A stretch of 64,000 nucleotides of DNA from GCA-2687025 sp964473525 (GTDB lineage: Bacteria > Poribacteria > WGA-4E > GCA-2687025): the NCBI GenBank assembly GCA_964473525.1, contig CAYYPK010000013.1, positions 1 through 64,000 on the forward strand, given 5' to 3'. Both the position numbers and the translations under genes were made by a program. This document shows positions 7,664-16,206 of the stretch, piece after piece. The notes below the pieces were generated by a model. That model was not told the DNA's origin and made no database searches. It saw nothing but the letters and a program-made list of their open reading frames with translations. Position 1 is the first letter of the stretch, and each line of letters opens with the position of its first letter.

Positions 7664-9829
7664 ATGGACCGACGCACGGTAATCTTCGTCCTCCTATCCA
7701 CGGCGATATTCGTCGCGTGGTCGCTGTTCATGCGCAAGGACCGGCCACCGGTCGACCCAGGCGCGGTTACCGGCCCTGCCGACGTCACGCGCGAGTCGGG
7801 GGCCCCGACGGCCGATGGCGGGCCGCCGGTCTCCGAGCCTGCGGTCGCCCGCGCGCCGACCCCGAGCGTGGCCGCCGCCGTCGCCGAGGGCGTGCGAGAC
7901 GCGGACGCAACCACGATCACGACGGACGCTTACGAGGTGGAGATCGTCCCACACACCGCTTCGCTCAGGGCGTGGCGGCTGAACGAATACCCGCGCCGCA
8001 ACCCGAAGGGACGTCTGGGCACACAGCCGGTGGACCTTATACCAGTGAACGGCCCGGACTACGGAGGCCTGCGGATCAACGGCGAGCCGCTGACGTGGAC
8101 GGCGGCGCAGCCGCACGAGGCGCGCATCGCGCTCGCAACGGTGGCCGACCGCGCGGTCCTTGCCTACGTGGCGCAGATCGAGAACGTCGAGATCACCAAG
8201 ACGTTCACGTTCCGGGGCAGCAATGCTGACGACCTGGCGGCTGGAAAGGCCGGCTCGTCTGACGGCTTCGCCGTAGATGTCGAGCTGTCCTTCACGAATC
8301 TGGGGCCAGACGTCGGCTCGGCGGTGGCCCACGGCTACGAACTGCGGTGGGGGCCGGGCATCGCGATGGATCGCGAGCGCTACGACCCCAAGGGGTACGG
8401 CGTCACCGGCGGTCTGCTTTCCACGGGTGAGCTGGTGTCCGCCTCGCGTGTCACCGACCTCGACTACGCCATGCCCGGGCCGCAGGACAAACACGGGGAG
8501 TCGCTGGACCCGTCGGACAGCACACGCACCGCGTGGGCCGCGATCCACAGCAAGTACTTCGTGGCGGCCCTCTTGGCCGGCGACCTTCCAGACAACCGTG
8601 GCGACGCGCGACGCGCGCGCTTCTCCGAGTACGACGCCTTCGATGGGCCCGCTCCTCGCGAGCCCGCCAGATTCAACCTGCTCCTCAACACTGGCAAGGA
8701 TTGGCTCCTCGACGAGGAACACTTCGGTCAGGCGAAGACGACGCGCACCCTCATCATTCCCACTGGCAAGCGACGGCTGAACGACGACATCGCCGGCCTG
8801 GCGGGCAAGGACATGGAGGACGAGGACGCGCTATGGAAGACGGAGGACCGGCTGGCACGCACGTACGCCGACTACGGCGACGTGATGAACCTGCTGACTG
8901 GCGCGCGGCTCGGAGTGGACGGGTTCTTCCTCGATCCGGGCGAGGCAGTCGTGGACACGTTCCGCCTCTACGGTGGTCCCAAGCACACGACGATTCTCAG
9001 CGAGGTCACGCTCCCGGACGGCGAGACCCCCGCGCATATGAACGAGATCATTCGCTACGGCTTCACCGGCCCGCTCGCCAAGGGCCTGCTGTGGCTCCTG
9101 AAGTTCTTCCATGGCGGCCTCCGCAACTATGGTCTCGCCATCGTCCTGCTGACGTTACTGGTGCGCGGCGCGATGTTCCCGATCTCACAGCGCAGCTCGC
9201 AGTCCATGAAGCAGATGCAGCAACGCATGAAGATCATCCAGCCTGAGCTTGACGAGGTGCGCAGTAAGCACAAGTCAGACCCGCAACGCGTCAACACCGA
9301 GACCCTCAAGATCTACCAGAAGTACGGCGTCAATCCCGCCGGCCAGTTGGGCGGATGCCTGATGATCGCCGCGCAGATGCCGATCTTCTTTGCCATGTTC
9401 TCCATGCTCAGGAACGCAGCGGAGTTGCGCGGCGCGCCGTTCATGCTGTGGATCGACGATCTGACGGCCCCCGATATGCTCCTGTCCGTGGGCGGCTTCC
9501 CGATCCGTATCCTTCCCCTCATCATGACCGGCGGCACGCTGCTACAGCAGAAGATGAACCCAGCGGCGGGGTCGATGGCCGGCGGGCAGCAGCGCATGAT
9601 GATGATGATGCCGCTCATCTTCCTGTTCATGCTCTACAACATGGCTTCGGGGCTGAACCTGTACTGGGGCATTAGCACGCTGCTGGGCGTGGGGCAGCAG
9701 TACATGGTGAACAAATACGGTAAGAGCACGGGCGAGGAAGAACTGACGGCTCAGGATCTCGAGCGGATGGCGACCAAGGCCAAGAAGCAGAAACGCCAGC
9801 GGCGGCGACCGGCGGCATCTCGACGATAG
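7664..9829 (+). CDS. yidC: Membrane protein insertase YidC
   Basis: 721 residues, somewhat longer than the roughly 550 usual in E. coli. An N-terminal membrane anchor (residues 5-22) is followed by a linker and a large periplasmic domain (about 80-460). The conserved Oxa1/YidC core spans about 465-690, with LRNYGLAIVLLTLLVRG, the cytoplasmic hairpin MKQMQQRMKIIQPELDEV, GGCLMIAAQMPIFFAMFSML and the last helices ending in GLNLYWGISTLLGVGQQ. The tail is basic (KKQKRQRRRPAASRR). YidC inserts and folds inner-membrane proteins alone or with SecYEG. The Gram-negative-type periplasmic domain supports a diderm host. Confidence 0.96.
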   Translation: MDRRTVIFVLLSTAIFVAWSLFMRKDRPPVDPGAVTGPADVTRESGAPTADGGPPVSEPAVARAPTPSVAAAVAEGVRDADATTITTDAYEVEIVPHTASLRAWRLNEYPRRNPKGRLGTQPVDLIPVNGPDYGGLRINGEPLTWTAAQPHEARIALATVADRAVLAYVAQIENVEITKTFTFRGSNADDLAAGKAGSSDGFAVDVELSFTNLGPDVGSAVAHGYELRWGPGIAMDRERYDPKGYGVTGGLLSTGELVSASRVTDLDYAMPGPQDKHGESLDPSDSTRTAWAAIHSKYFVAALLAGDLPDNRGDARRARFSEYDAFDGPAPREPARFNLLLNTGKDWLLDEEHFGQAKTTRTLIIPTGKRRLNDDIAGLAGKDMEDEDALWKTEDRLARTYADYGDVMNLLTGARLGVDGFFLDPGEAVVDTFRLYGGPKHTTILSEVTLPDGETPAHMNEIIRYGFTGPLAKGLLWLLKFFHGGLRNYGLAIVLLTLLVRGAMFPISQRSSQSMKQMQQRMKIIQPELDEVRSKHKSDPQRVNTETLKIYQKYGVNPAGQLGGCLMIAAQMPIFFAMFSMLRNAAELRGAPFMLWIDDLTAPDMLLSVGGFPIRILPLIMTGGTLLQQKMNPAAGSMAGGQQRMMMMMPLIFLFMLYNMASGLNLYWGISTLLGVGQQYMVNKYGKSTGEEELTAQDLERMATKAKKQKRQRRRPAASRR

Positions 9830-9858
9830 TGTGAGTGATTCAGAGGAAGGACCGGGCC

Positions 9859-10563
9859 ATGCCAGCACCCCCAATCCAAGCGGCGGAAGCCGACGGCCTG
9901 ACCAAGGAGGAGGCCCTGCGCGCTGCCCTCGAGGAGCTCGGCGTTCCGTCCGACGCGTGGGACGGCGACTCGACCGACGACCTCCGTCGCGTCGCTGTCG
10001 AGGAACTGGACATCGACCCGTCGGAGTTGACGATCCGTGTGCTGTCCGAGGGCACGAAGGGCCTGCTGGGACTGGGTGGCAAGAGCGCTCGCGTACGGGT
10101 GTCGCTTCAGGAACGCGCCGACACTTCGCCCGAGGAGATCCTTCGCGACATCATCGATCTGATGGGCGTTGACGGCGACATCGAGACCGAAGCCCGAGAA
10201 GACGAGCTATACCTGAACATCTACACGGACGATGTGGCCATCCTGATCGGCCGCCACGGTCGCACCCTCGACGCGCTGCAGTATCTGGTGAACAGTATCT
10301 ACAGCAAGCGTTCCGAGGTCCGACAGCGCATAGTTGTCAACACTGGCGAATACCGCGAGAAGCGCGAGGACATGCTCGTCGAGATGGCCCATCAGGCCGC
10401 GCGACGCGCGCGGGCCACGGGCCGCGAGGTGCCCCTCGAGCCGATGACGCCGCGCGACCGTCGCATCGTGCACATGACGCTCCGCGACGACGAGGACGTG
10501 CGCACGTTCAGCCGCGACGAGGGTAGGTTCCGAGGTGTCGTTGTAGCCCCTAGCGACAGCTAG
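9859..10563 (+). CDS. jag: Jag/KhpB RNA-binding protein
   Basis: 234 residues starting at ATG 9859, which has GGAAGG upstream; an earlier in-frame codon at 9835 lacks such a site. An N-terminal Jag_N domain contains two GLTKEEALRAALEELG-like units and ends KGLLGLGGKSARV. A KH domain follows with LIGRHGRTLDALQYLVN at about 135-150, then an R3H domain whose core is MTPRDRRIVHMTLRDD. KhpB-type proteins bind RNA and link to cell elongation and division. The gene follows yidC by 29 bases, the conserved arrangement. Confidence 0.93.
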   Translation: MPAPPIQAAEADGLTKEEALRAALEELGVPSDAWDGDSTDDLRRVAVEELDIDPSELTIRVLSEGTKGLLGLGGKSARVRVSLQERADTSPEEILRDIIDLMGVDGDIETEAREDELYLNIYTDDVAILIGRHGRTLDALQYLVNSIYSKRSEVRQRIVVNTGEYREKREDMLVEMAHQAARRARATGREVPLEPMTPRDRRIVHMTLRDDEDVRTFSRDEGRFRGVVVAPSDS

Positions 10564-10583
10564 CAACCGGCCAGGACGCGCAT

Positions 10584-11969
10584 ATGGCGTGGCTCGTGGA
10601 CGACGCGGACACGATCGCCGCCATCGCCACGCCGCGCGGGGTAGGTGGCATAGGCGTCATCCGCGTCAGCGGCCCTGACGCGCTCACGTGCGTCCAGGCG
10701 GTCTTCCGTCCGTCCCGACACGCATCGTATGCGCCTGCGCGTTCCCACGCCATGACGCACGGCCATGTCGTCTCCCCTGCCTCCAGCGAAGCGATCGACG
10801 AGGCCCTCGTGGCCTACTTCCGCGCGCCGACAACCTACACGGGCGAGGAGATGCTCGAGCTGAGCCTGCACGGCGGCCCGGTCGTGTTGGACGAGGCGCT
10901 TGCCGCCATCTGTGCGGCGGGAGCCCGCGTCGCGAGCCCGGGTGAGTTCACACAGCGCGCCTTCCTCAACGGCAAGATGGACCTCGCCCAAGCCGAGGCA
11001 GTCGCCGACATCATCCACGCAAAGACTCGACACAGCCGGCGCGCCGCGACGGCGCAACTCTCGGGATCCCTGTCCAACCGCCTCAACGCGCTGCGCGACC
11101 AGCTCGTCGGCATCCTCGCCGAGGTCGAGGCGCACGTCGACTTCCCGGAGGACGACCTGGACTTCGTACCCTCGCGCTCCATCGCCTCGGCGATCGGCGA
11201 TGTCGCCTCGGCGGTCGACGAGCTCGCGGCCGCTGGCGCTCGCGGCGCCGCCGTTCGCGAGGGAGTCGACGTGGTCATCGTCGGCCGACCGAACGTGGGC
11301 AAGTCGAGCCTGCTCAACGCACTGCTGGACGACGACAGAGCGATCGTCACCGCGACACCGGGCACCACGCGGGACGCCATCGAAGGTCACGTAGACATGC
11401 GTGGCATCCCTGTGCGTCTCACCGACACCGCGGGCGTGCGTGACACCGACGACGAGATCGAACAGGAAGGCGTTGCGCGGTCTCGACGACGAGCCGAGGG
11501 GGCGGACGTCGTAGTCGCTGTGCTCGACCTGTCGACGGCTCTCGTCGACGACGACCGTGAGATACTCGGTCTCGCTGGCGACGGAGCCAGGGTTGTGGTC
11601 GCCAACAAGGCCGACCTGCCGCGAGCCTGGACGGTAGCGGACGCGCTGGACGCGCGCGTCATCGTCGCCTCGGCGACTGATCGCACGGGGTTGGCTGACG
11701 TTGTTGACGCGATAGTAGAAGCGGCCGTGGGAGAGGGCGCAAACGAAGGGGAGCCCCCCGCTGTGACGAACGCGCGTCACGTGCAGGCGCTGCGCGCCGC
11801 GTCCGAGGCGTTGGACCACGCGCGCCGCACGGCCGCTGACGACATGCCCCCTGAACTCGTCGCCGTAGACCTGCGCGGCGCGCTGCATGCCGTCGGGCTG
11901 ATCCTGGGTGAGTCTGCCACGGACGACATCCTCGACCGCATATTCTCTCAGTTCTGCATCGGCAAGTAG
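10584..11969 (+). CDS. mnmE: tRNA modification GTPase MnmE (TrmE)
   Basis: 461 residues. MnmE with MnmG installs the carboxymethylaminomethyl group at U34 of certain tRNAs. The N-terminal tetrahydrofolate-binding domain begins DTIAAIATPRGVGGIGVIRVSG. The inserted G domain has the P-loop GRPNVGKSS at about 234, then DTAGVRDT and NKADLPRA (N/TKxD). The protein ends in CIGK, carrying the family's catalytic C-terminal cysteine. It closes the rnpA-yidD-yidC-jag-mnmE series; the partner gene mnmG is not next door. Confidence 0.95.
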   Translation: MAWLVDDADTIAAIATPRGVGGIGVIRVSGPDALTCVQAVFRPSRHASYAPARSHAMTHGHVVSPASSEAIDEALVAYFRAPTTYTGEEMLELSLHGGPVVLDEALAAICAAGARVASPGEFTQRAFLNGKMDLAQAEAVADIIHAKTRHSRRAATAQLSGSLSNRLNALRDQLVGILAEVEAHVDFPEDDLDFVPSRSIASAIGDVASAVDELAAAGARGAAVREGVDVVIVGRPNVGKSSLLNALLDDDRAIVTATPGTTRDAIEGHVDMRGIPVRLTDTAGVRDTDDEIEQEGVARSRRRAEGADVVVAVLDLSTALVDDDREILGLAGDGARVVVANKADLPRAWTVADALDARVIVASATDRTGLADVVDAIVEAAVGEGANEGEPPAVTNARHVQALRAASEALDHARRTAADDMPPELVAVDLRGALHAVGLILGESATDDILDRIFSQFCIGK

Positions 11970-11985
11970 CGCGCGGTCGGGCGTC

Positions 11986-12822
11986 TCAGCCTCCGAGGAG
12001 CCCCCATCCCTCGAGCGCCCGCACAATGCCGTCATCGCGATTGGACAGCGTGACGTGGTCGGCGAGGGCCTTCACCTCATCGTGGCCGTTCTCCATCGCG
12101 ACGCCCACGCCAGCGGCCTTGATCATGGTCGAGTCGTTGGGCGCGTCGCCAAACGCCATCACCTCCGACATGGGGATGTCGTATGCGTCCGCCACCTGTC
12201 CTAGCGCGCGGCCCTTCGACACGTCTGGATGCATTAGCTCGACGTATTCCGGCATAGTGGTCGTCACGTAGAGGCTGGGCCCGAACATCGCTCGGAACCG
12301 TTCCACGAGCTCCTCGGCGTGGGTCGGGTCGGCGATGATGATCATCTTCGTCGGGGCCTTGTTCGGCCCGAATGCGGCGAGGTCGTCTACGACGTGTCCT
12401 GTGAGACGCGTCCTGCCTTCGTACAGCTCCATCCACGAGTTCCGCTCGATGGTCCAAAACTGATCGTCCCAGAAGTACTGGAGGTGCAGGCCCTCGTCGG
12501 CCGCCACCCTCACGGCCTCGCGCGCGAGCTCGTATGGCACCGGCGTGTGGGCGATTGCCCGCTCGTTGGCGACATCCCACACAAGGGCGCCGTTATAGGC
12601 GATGATGGGGGTCGTCAGAGCCAATTGCTGGTGGAACGGACGCTGGCCGCTGACCATGCGGCCGGACGCCAGGACAAGGTGGATGCCACGTTCCGCCAGT
12701 TCGGGCAAGCGCGCGCGACTGGCTTCGGACAGCACGAATGTGGGATTGAGCAGCGTCCCGTCCATGTCACAGGCGATCAGCCTCACGGGAGCGTCGAGAT
12801 CAGGCAGGTTCAGCGCGCGCAT
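11986..12822 (-). CDS. Cof-type HAD hydrolase
   Basis: 278 residues of the Cof/IIB HAD phosphatase subfamily. Motif I is IACDMDGTLLNP (nucleophile Asp near residue 19), motif II lies in LVLASGRM, the motif III Lys in VSKGRAL, and motif IV is GDAPNDSTMIKAAG. Members dephosphorylate small sugar phosphates or cofactors; the substrate cannot be read from sequence. It is convergent with mnmE (16 bases apart) and lies downstream of the TPR lipoprotein gene, separated by a strong hairpin, so it is probably transcribed on its own. Confidence 0.9.
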   Translation of the reverse strand: MRALNLPDLDAPVRLIACDMDGTLLNPTFVLSEASRARLPELAERGIHLVLASGRMVSGQRPFHQQLALTTPIIAYNGALVWDVANERAIAHTPVPYELAREAVRVAADEGLHLQYFWDDQFWTIERNSWMELYEGRTRLTGHVVDDLAAFGPNKAPTKMIIIADPTHAEELVERFRAMFGPSLYVTTTMPEYVELMHPDVSKGRALGQVADAYDIPMSEVMAFGDAPNDSTMIKAAGVGVAMENGHDEVKALADHVTLSNRDDGIVRALEGWGLLGG

Positions 12823-12846
12823 TCACGTCCTCCACGACAACCGAAA

Positions 12847-12872
12847 GCGGGGCGCCCAATCACGCGCCCCGC
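12847..12872 (-). terminator. Rho-independent-like hairpin after TPR lipoprotein gene
   Basis: A perfect 9-bp GC stem (12847-12855 with 12864-12872) has an 8-base loop and is followed on the minus strand by CTTTCGG. It lies 36 bases past the stop of the 12908-14344 gene. The U-tract is short. Confidence 0.6.
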
Positions 12873-12907
12873 CGTTCCGACAATCTGTACGTCCCCGTTG
12901 CGGGCGA

Positions 12908-14344
12908 TCAGCTGCCCGCGGCCTGCGCCGCCTTCGCGGCGTCTGGGTTGTCCGTCGCGTCCTTGTCCGACGTGCCAGCCTGCTGTTCCTCGTAGAACAG
13001 GAACCCGTCACCGTCTTCGTCGGTCTCGAACTGACGCACCTTCTGCTCCGCGGCGCGGAAGAACGACTGCTCCTCGCCGAAGCCAGCAGCGGCCTTGTAT
13101 TCCTTGTAGGCGTCTTCGAATTCACGCACGGTCTCGAGGCACACCGCCTTGTTGTAGACCGCGTCGTTACGGCGGAACGCCTGCGGGAACTTCTCGAACA
13201 GCTCGTCGTACGCTTCGATCGCCAGCACGTAGCGACCCGCGTCCTGATACAACCGGCCGATGTGGAACGCGCCGTCAGCGGCGACGAACATCTCCGACCA
13301 CAGCAGATCCACCAACTGACGGTAGTTGTCGATCGCCGCGCCGTTGTTGCGGAGCGGCTCGCGCTCCCATGTCTGCGCGATGTTGAGGTACGCCTGCGCG
13401 ACCTGCTCGGAGAAGATGCTGAACAGCTCGTTGGGGTTCACGTGACGCCCCATGTTGATGTAATCGAGCGCCTTCTGGTTCAGCTTGCTCTTGACGTAGT
13501 CCTGATCGAGCTTGATGGCGTCGAGCGAGCGCTTCGCGCGCTTACGCAGCGTTTCCGATGCGTCCGCCTCGAAAGCCAACGGGTAGCTGTTCGTGACCTC
13601 GGCGAAGGCCGGCCAGCCCTGGATGTAGTCGAAGTAGCCGTAGAAGTAGATGTTCCCGACCTGGAACTGCGCCTGCGCCGCGCGCTTGTAGAAGTCGTCG
13701 TTCTCCTCTTCGCTCCACTCGTCCGCGAGGTCGCGGACCTGAGTCAGCTTCGCGATAGCGGACTCGAAGTCACGCAGCGATTCATACGAACGCGCTACGG
13801 CTTCGAGCGACTTGAGCGCCTGGAGCCGACGCGCCGTGCTGGCGTTCTCGGGCAAGTTGTCGAAGTCGGCCTGCGAGTCGCGGATCGTCTGGCGGTTCTG
13901 CTTGATACCCGACGTCAGCGTGCGCGCCTGACCCGCCAGGTACCCGCCTGGCTCCGTCGCGACCACCTCATCCAGAAGGACGAGCGCCTTCTCGTAGTTG
14001 GCGCCACCCGGGACGACCAACTCGGTGCTGATGACCGCAGCGAAGTACCGCGCGCGGTTGGCGAATTCGCCCGCCGGCTCCTGAAGCACGACCGCTTCAT
14101 ACCCGTCCATGGCTTTCTGTAGGAGCGCCTTCTTCTCCTCCAGGGTCTCGGGCGCCGAGCCGCGTGCCTTTTCCTCGGTGCGCTGCGCGTTCGAGAACGC
14201 CACCGCCGCCCCACCCGTCAGAGTGCTGCCGAGACCGGCGCAGCCGGACACCATCACGCTCACGAGAATGGGGGTTATGAAGAGCGCCCCCGCTACAACC
14301 GAAGTCACACGCTTCCACGCTACGTGTGTGCTGTTGTCCATCAC
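12908..14344 (-). CDS. TPR-type lipoprotein
   Basis: 478 residues with a long hydrophobic signal and a lipobox (VMVSGC near residue 35). The mature protein is a run of helical tetratricopeptide-like units (for example AIDNYRQLVDLLWSEMF, YVLAIEAYDELFEKFPQAF, CLETVREFEDAYKEYKAAA), a format used for periplasmic scaffold proteins. The last 50 residues contain an acidic TDEDGDGFLFYEEQ stretch resembling an EF-hand/dockerin loop. The neighbour upstream encodes a TonB-like protein in the same direction. It may be an outer-membrane-anchored assembly or trafficking scaffold; no specific family is recognised. Confidence 0.7.
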   Translation of the reverse strand: MMDNSTHVAWKRVTSVVAGALFITPILVSVMVSGCAGLGSTLTGGAAVAFSNAQRTEEKARGSAPETLEEKKALLQKAMDGYEAVVLQEPAGEFANRARYFAAVISTELVVPGGANYEKALVLLDEVVATEPGGYLAGQARTLTSGIKQNRQTIRDSQADFDNLPENASTARRLQALKSLEAVARSYESLRDFESAIAKLTQVRDLADEWSEEENDDFYKRAAQAQFQVGNIYFYGYFDYIQGWPAFAEVTNSYPLAFEADASETLRKRAKRSLDAIKLDQDYVKSKLNQKALDYINMGRHVNPNELFSIFSEQVAQAYLNIAQTWEREPLRNNGAAIDNYRQLVDLLWSEMFVAADGAFHIGRLYQDAGRYVLAIEAYDELFEKFPQAFRRNDAVYNKAVCLETVREFEDAYKEYKAAAGFGEEQSFFRAAEQKVRQFETDEDGDGFLFYEEQQAGTSDKDATDNPDAAKAAQAAGS

Positions 14345-14447
14345 ACTCTCCCCAATAGGTCACAAGTCGCTGGCGGCGGGGGTCCAAGGCCGGACGCACG
14401 CCCCCACGGCGGCGGCCAGCCGATGCCAAAGCGGCGCTAATCTACCG

Positions 14448-15380
14448 TCATTCCTTATGGAACACAACCGTGATCTCGCCGCGCTGGGTCGTCTGGGCGA
14501 CGCCCGCGGCGAGCGGCGCGAACTGAATGCCAGCCGCGTATTCCTTGGCAAGCCTCTCGAGCAACGGGCTCCCCGCCTTCTTCTTGATGAGCGTCGACTG
14601 CACGCGGCCGCTTGGCGCCACCACGAACGAGATGGTCACGCTGCCACCATCGGTGCCCTTCGAAGCGGGGGCGGACGGCAGGTGTTTCAGCGCCCGACCG
14701 TCGACCTCGCCGGTGAGTTGGTAGCCGCTCGGCAAGGCGAGAGACGCGCGCGCGCTCGTCGAAGCGCCCGGCGACGCTACGCGGGCCGATCCCGGCCGCA
14801 GCGCCGGCGAGATCCCCACGCGGTCGCCGACGTCCCGCCTTGGCGCGAGGGTCGCGCCGGCTCCCACGTTCAGCGGAGCCGTGGACGGAGCCGTGGGCGA
14901 CCCGATCAGGATTCCTTCGTCGGTGCGGCGTGTAACGCCCTGCGAAGCAGCCGTGCTGCTGCTCATGTTGGGAGCGATACGACGCAGTCTGGCGTTGGCG
15001 TCCTGAGCCGACGGGTCGGACAGAAGGCGCGACGCGACCGAGGCCCCCTGCTGGTCGCGTGGAAGCTCCCGTGGTGGCACAACCTGCATGGTCTGGGGCT
15101 GCGCCCAGGCTTCCTGAGGAACGACCGGCGCCTCCTCGGGACGCTTGTAGATGGGCGGCAGAAGCGCGACAGCGATCGTGTCGTCCTCCGCCAACGCGCG
15201 GCTAACAGCCTTTGGCGCCACCGTAAGTCCGAGCAAAGCTACGAAGAGGATGTGCGCGCCCAACGTCCACACGAAGAACTTCGGCGGCACGCGAAGGTGG
15301 TGCAGCAGAACGAGCAACGCGCCACCGACGAGCACGGCGCCGCCAGCGACAGCAAGTGCGTGCAGTGCGGACGGGCTCAC
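14448..15380 (-). CDS. TonB-like energy-transducer family protein
   Basis: 310 residues. Two hydrophobic segments at about 10-27 and 37-56 anchor it in the inner membrane. A Pro/Ala-rich disordered linker follows, then a TonB C-terminal-like domain at about 225-308 (GYQLTGEVDGRALK, GSVTISFVVAPSGRVQSTLI, LAKEYAAGIQFAPL). Classical TonB has one anchor and works with ExbB/ExbD; neither gene is nearby and the second anchor helix is unusual. It is probably one unit with the TPR lipoprotein gene 103 bases downstream. It might instead belong to a motility or gliding-type complex, as TPR plus TonB-domain pairs can. Confidence 0.65.
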   Translation of the reverse strand: MSPSALHALAVAGGAVLVGGALLVLLHHLRVPPKFFVWTLGAHILFVALLGLTVAPKAVSRALAEDDTIAVALLPPIYKRPEEAPVVPQEAWAQPQTMQVVPPRELPRDQQGASVASRLLSDPSAQDANARLRRIAPNMSSSTAASQGVTRRTDEGILIGSPTAPSTAPLNVGAGATLAPRRDVGDRVGISPALRPGSARVASPGASTSARASLALPSGYQLTGEVDGRALKHLPSAPASKGTDGGSVTISFVVAPSGRVQSTLIKKKAGSPLLERLAKEYAAGIQFAPLAAGVAQTTQRGEITVVFHKE

Positions 15381-15493
15381 CGGCGACTCCTTAGGACACT
15401 CTTACCGCAGCGACGATCCGAGAGATGGCGCGACCGGCCTCTCCAGGCTTATACGCAGCGCCACTGCGGGACGGTTACCGCCGACCGACGCGC

Positions 15494-16174
15494 CTACTTG
15501 CCGCGCTTGAGGCCGGCCCACACCAGCGTCAGCCGGTCGCGGGGAGCCACCGGTCGCAGGTCGGGCGCGAATTGCGTCACGCCGTCCCCTTCCACGCGGA
15601 TCTCTTCGAATCGTATGGGCGTCTCGACGTTCAGGGCGCCCAGCGCGATGCGGCCGGAATCGTACTTCCGGGCCAGGTCGCCGACGCGCAGGAAGCCCGC
15701 GTCGTTGTACGTGACGAAGAAGATGTTGTCTTCGGCCTCGATGACAATCCTGCTCGGCTTGCCGATGTCGATGGCGTCCTTGGGGTCGCCCCGGATGTTT
15801 GAGTACAGCCGCGCCTCGACGAGCCCGATGTCCATGCCCTTCTCGTCGCCTCGAAGCCGGAAGGCGTATCCGTTGTCGTCGTCCTCGAGCCGGAACAGGA
15901 CCAGCGGGCGCTCTATGCCAGCCGCGTTGTCGTCGAAGCTCACCGTGAACGAGATGACAGCGTCCGTGACGACCCAGGGGCTATCCAGAACGGCGATCTG
16001 GAGTTCGTCCGCGCCGTCGGCCTCCTCGAGGACGTACGCGCCGTCGCGCATTTCCCACTGCCCACGCACGGGACGCCACCCGTTGGCGATACCGTCCTCG
16101 AATTCATCTACGAAGACGCCCGCGTGGGCGCAGGCGGCCAGAAAGAACGCTATGTACGGCGCTGCTGAGCGCAT
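15494..16174 (-). CDS. Secreted concanavalin/LamG-like domain protein
   Basis: 226 residues beginning at ATG 16174, chosen because it gives a signal peptide (MRSAAPYIAFFLAACAHAG). The mature protein reads like a laminin-G/3-keto-disaccharide-hydrolase-type jelly roll: FVDEFEDGIANGWRPVRGQW, LVLFRLEDDDNGYAFRLRGD, then RIALGALN ... IRFEEIRVEGD. Such domains bind glycans. It lies 32 bases after the CBM9-like gene, so the two should be co-transcribed. Its C-terminus (VAPRDRLTLVWAGLK) matches the neighbour's C-terminus. The longer upstream frame is Arg-rich shadow of the neighbour and is rejected. Confidence 0.7.
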   Translation of the reverse strand: MRSAAPYIAFFLAACAHAGVFVDEFEDGIANGWRPVRGQWEMRDGAYVLEEADGADELQIAVLDSPWVVTDAVISFTVSFDDNAAGIERPLVLFRLEDDDNGYAFRLRGDEKGMDIGLVEARLYSNIRGDPKDAIDIGKPSRIVIEAEDNIFFVTYNDAGFLRVGDLARKYDSGRIALGALNVETPIRFEEIRVEGDGVTQFAPDLRPVAPRDRLTLVWAGLKRGK

Positions 16175-16206
16175 GGTGGGGTCCGTTCCCTGGGGGATGC
16201 TCGCGA

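Noticed and set aside
10560..12035. 491-codon open frame on the minus strand
   Set aside because: It is antisense to mnmE, whose domains are complete; the translation is Arg/Val-rich and resembles no protein. High GC keeps antisense frames open.
12602..14122. 506-codon plus-strand frame
   Set aside because: Antisense to the TPR lipoprotein gene; leucine and arginine composition is that of a complementary frame.
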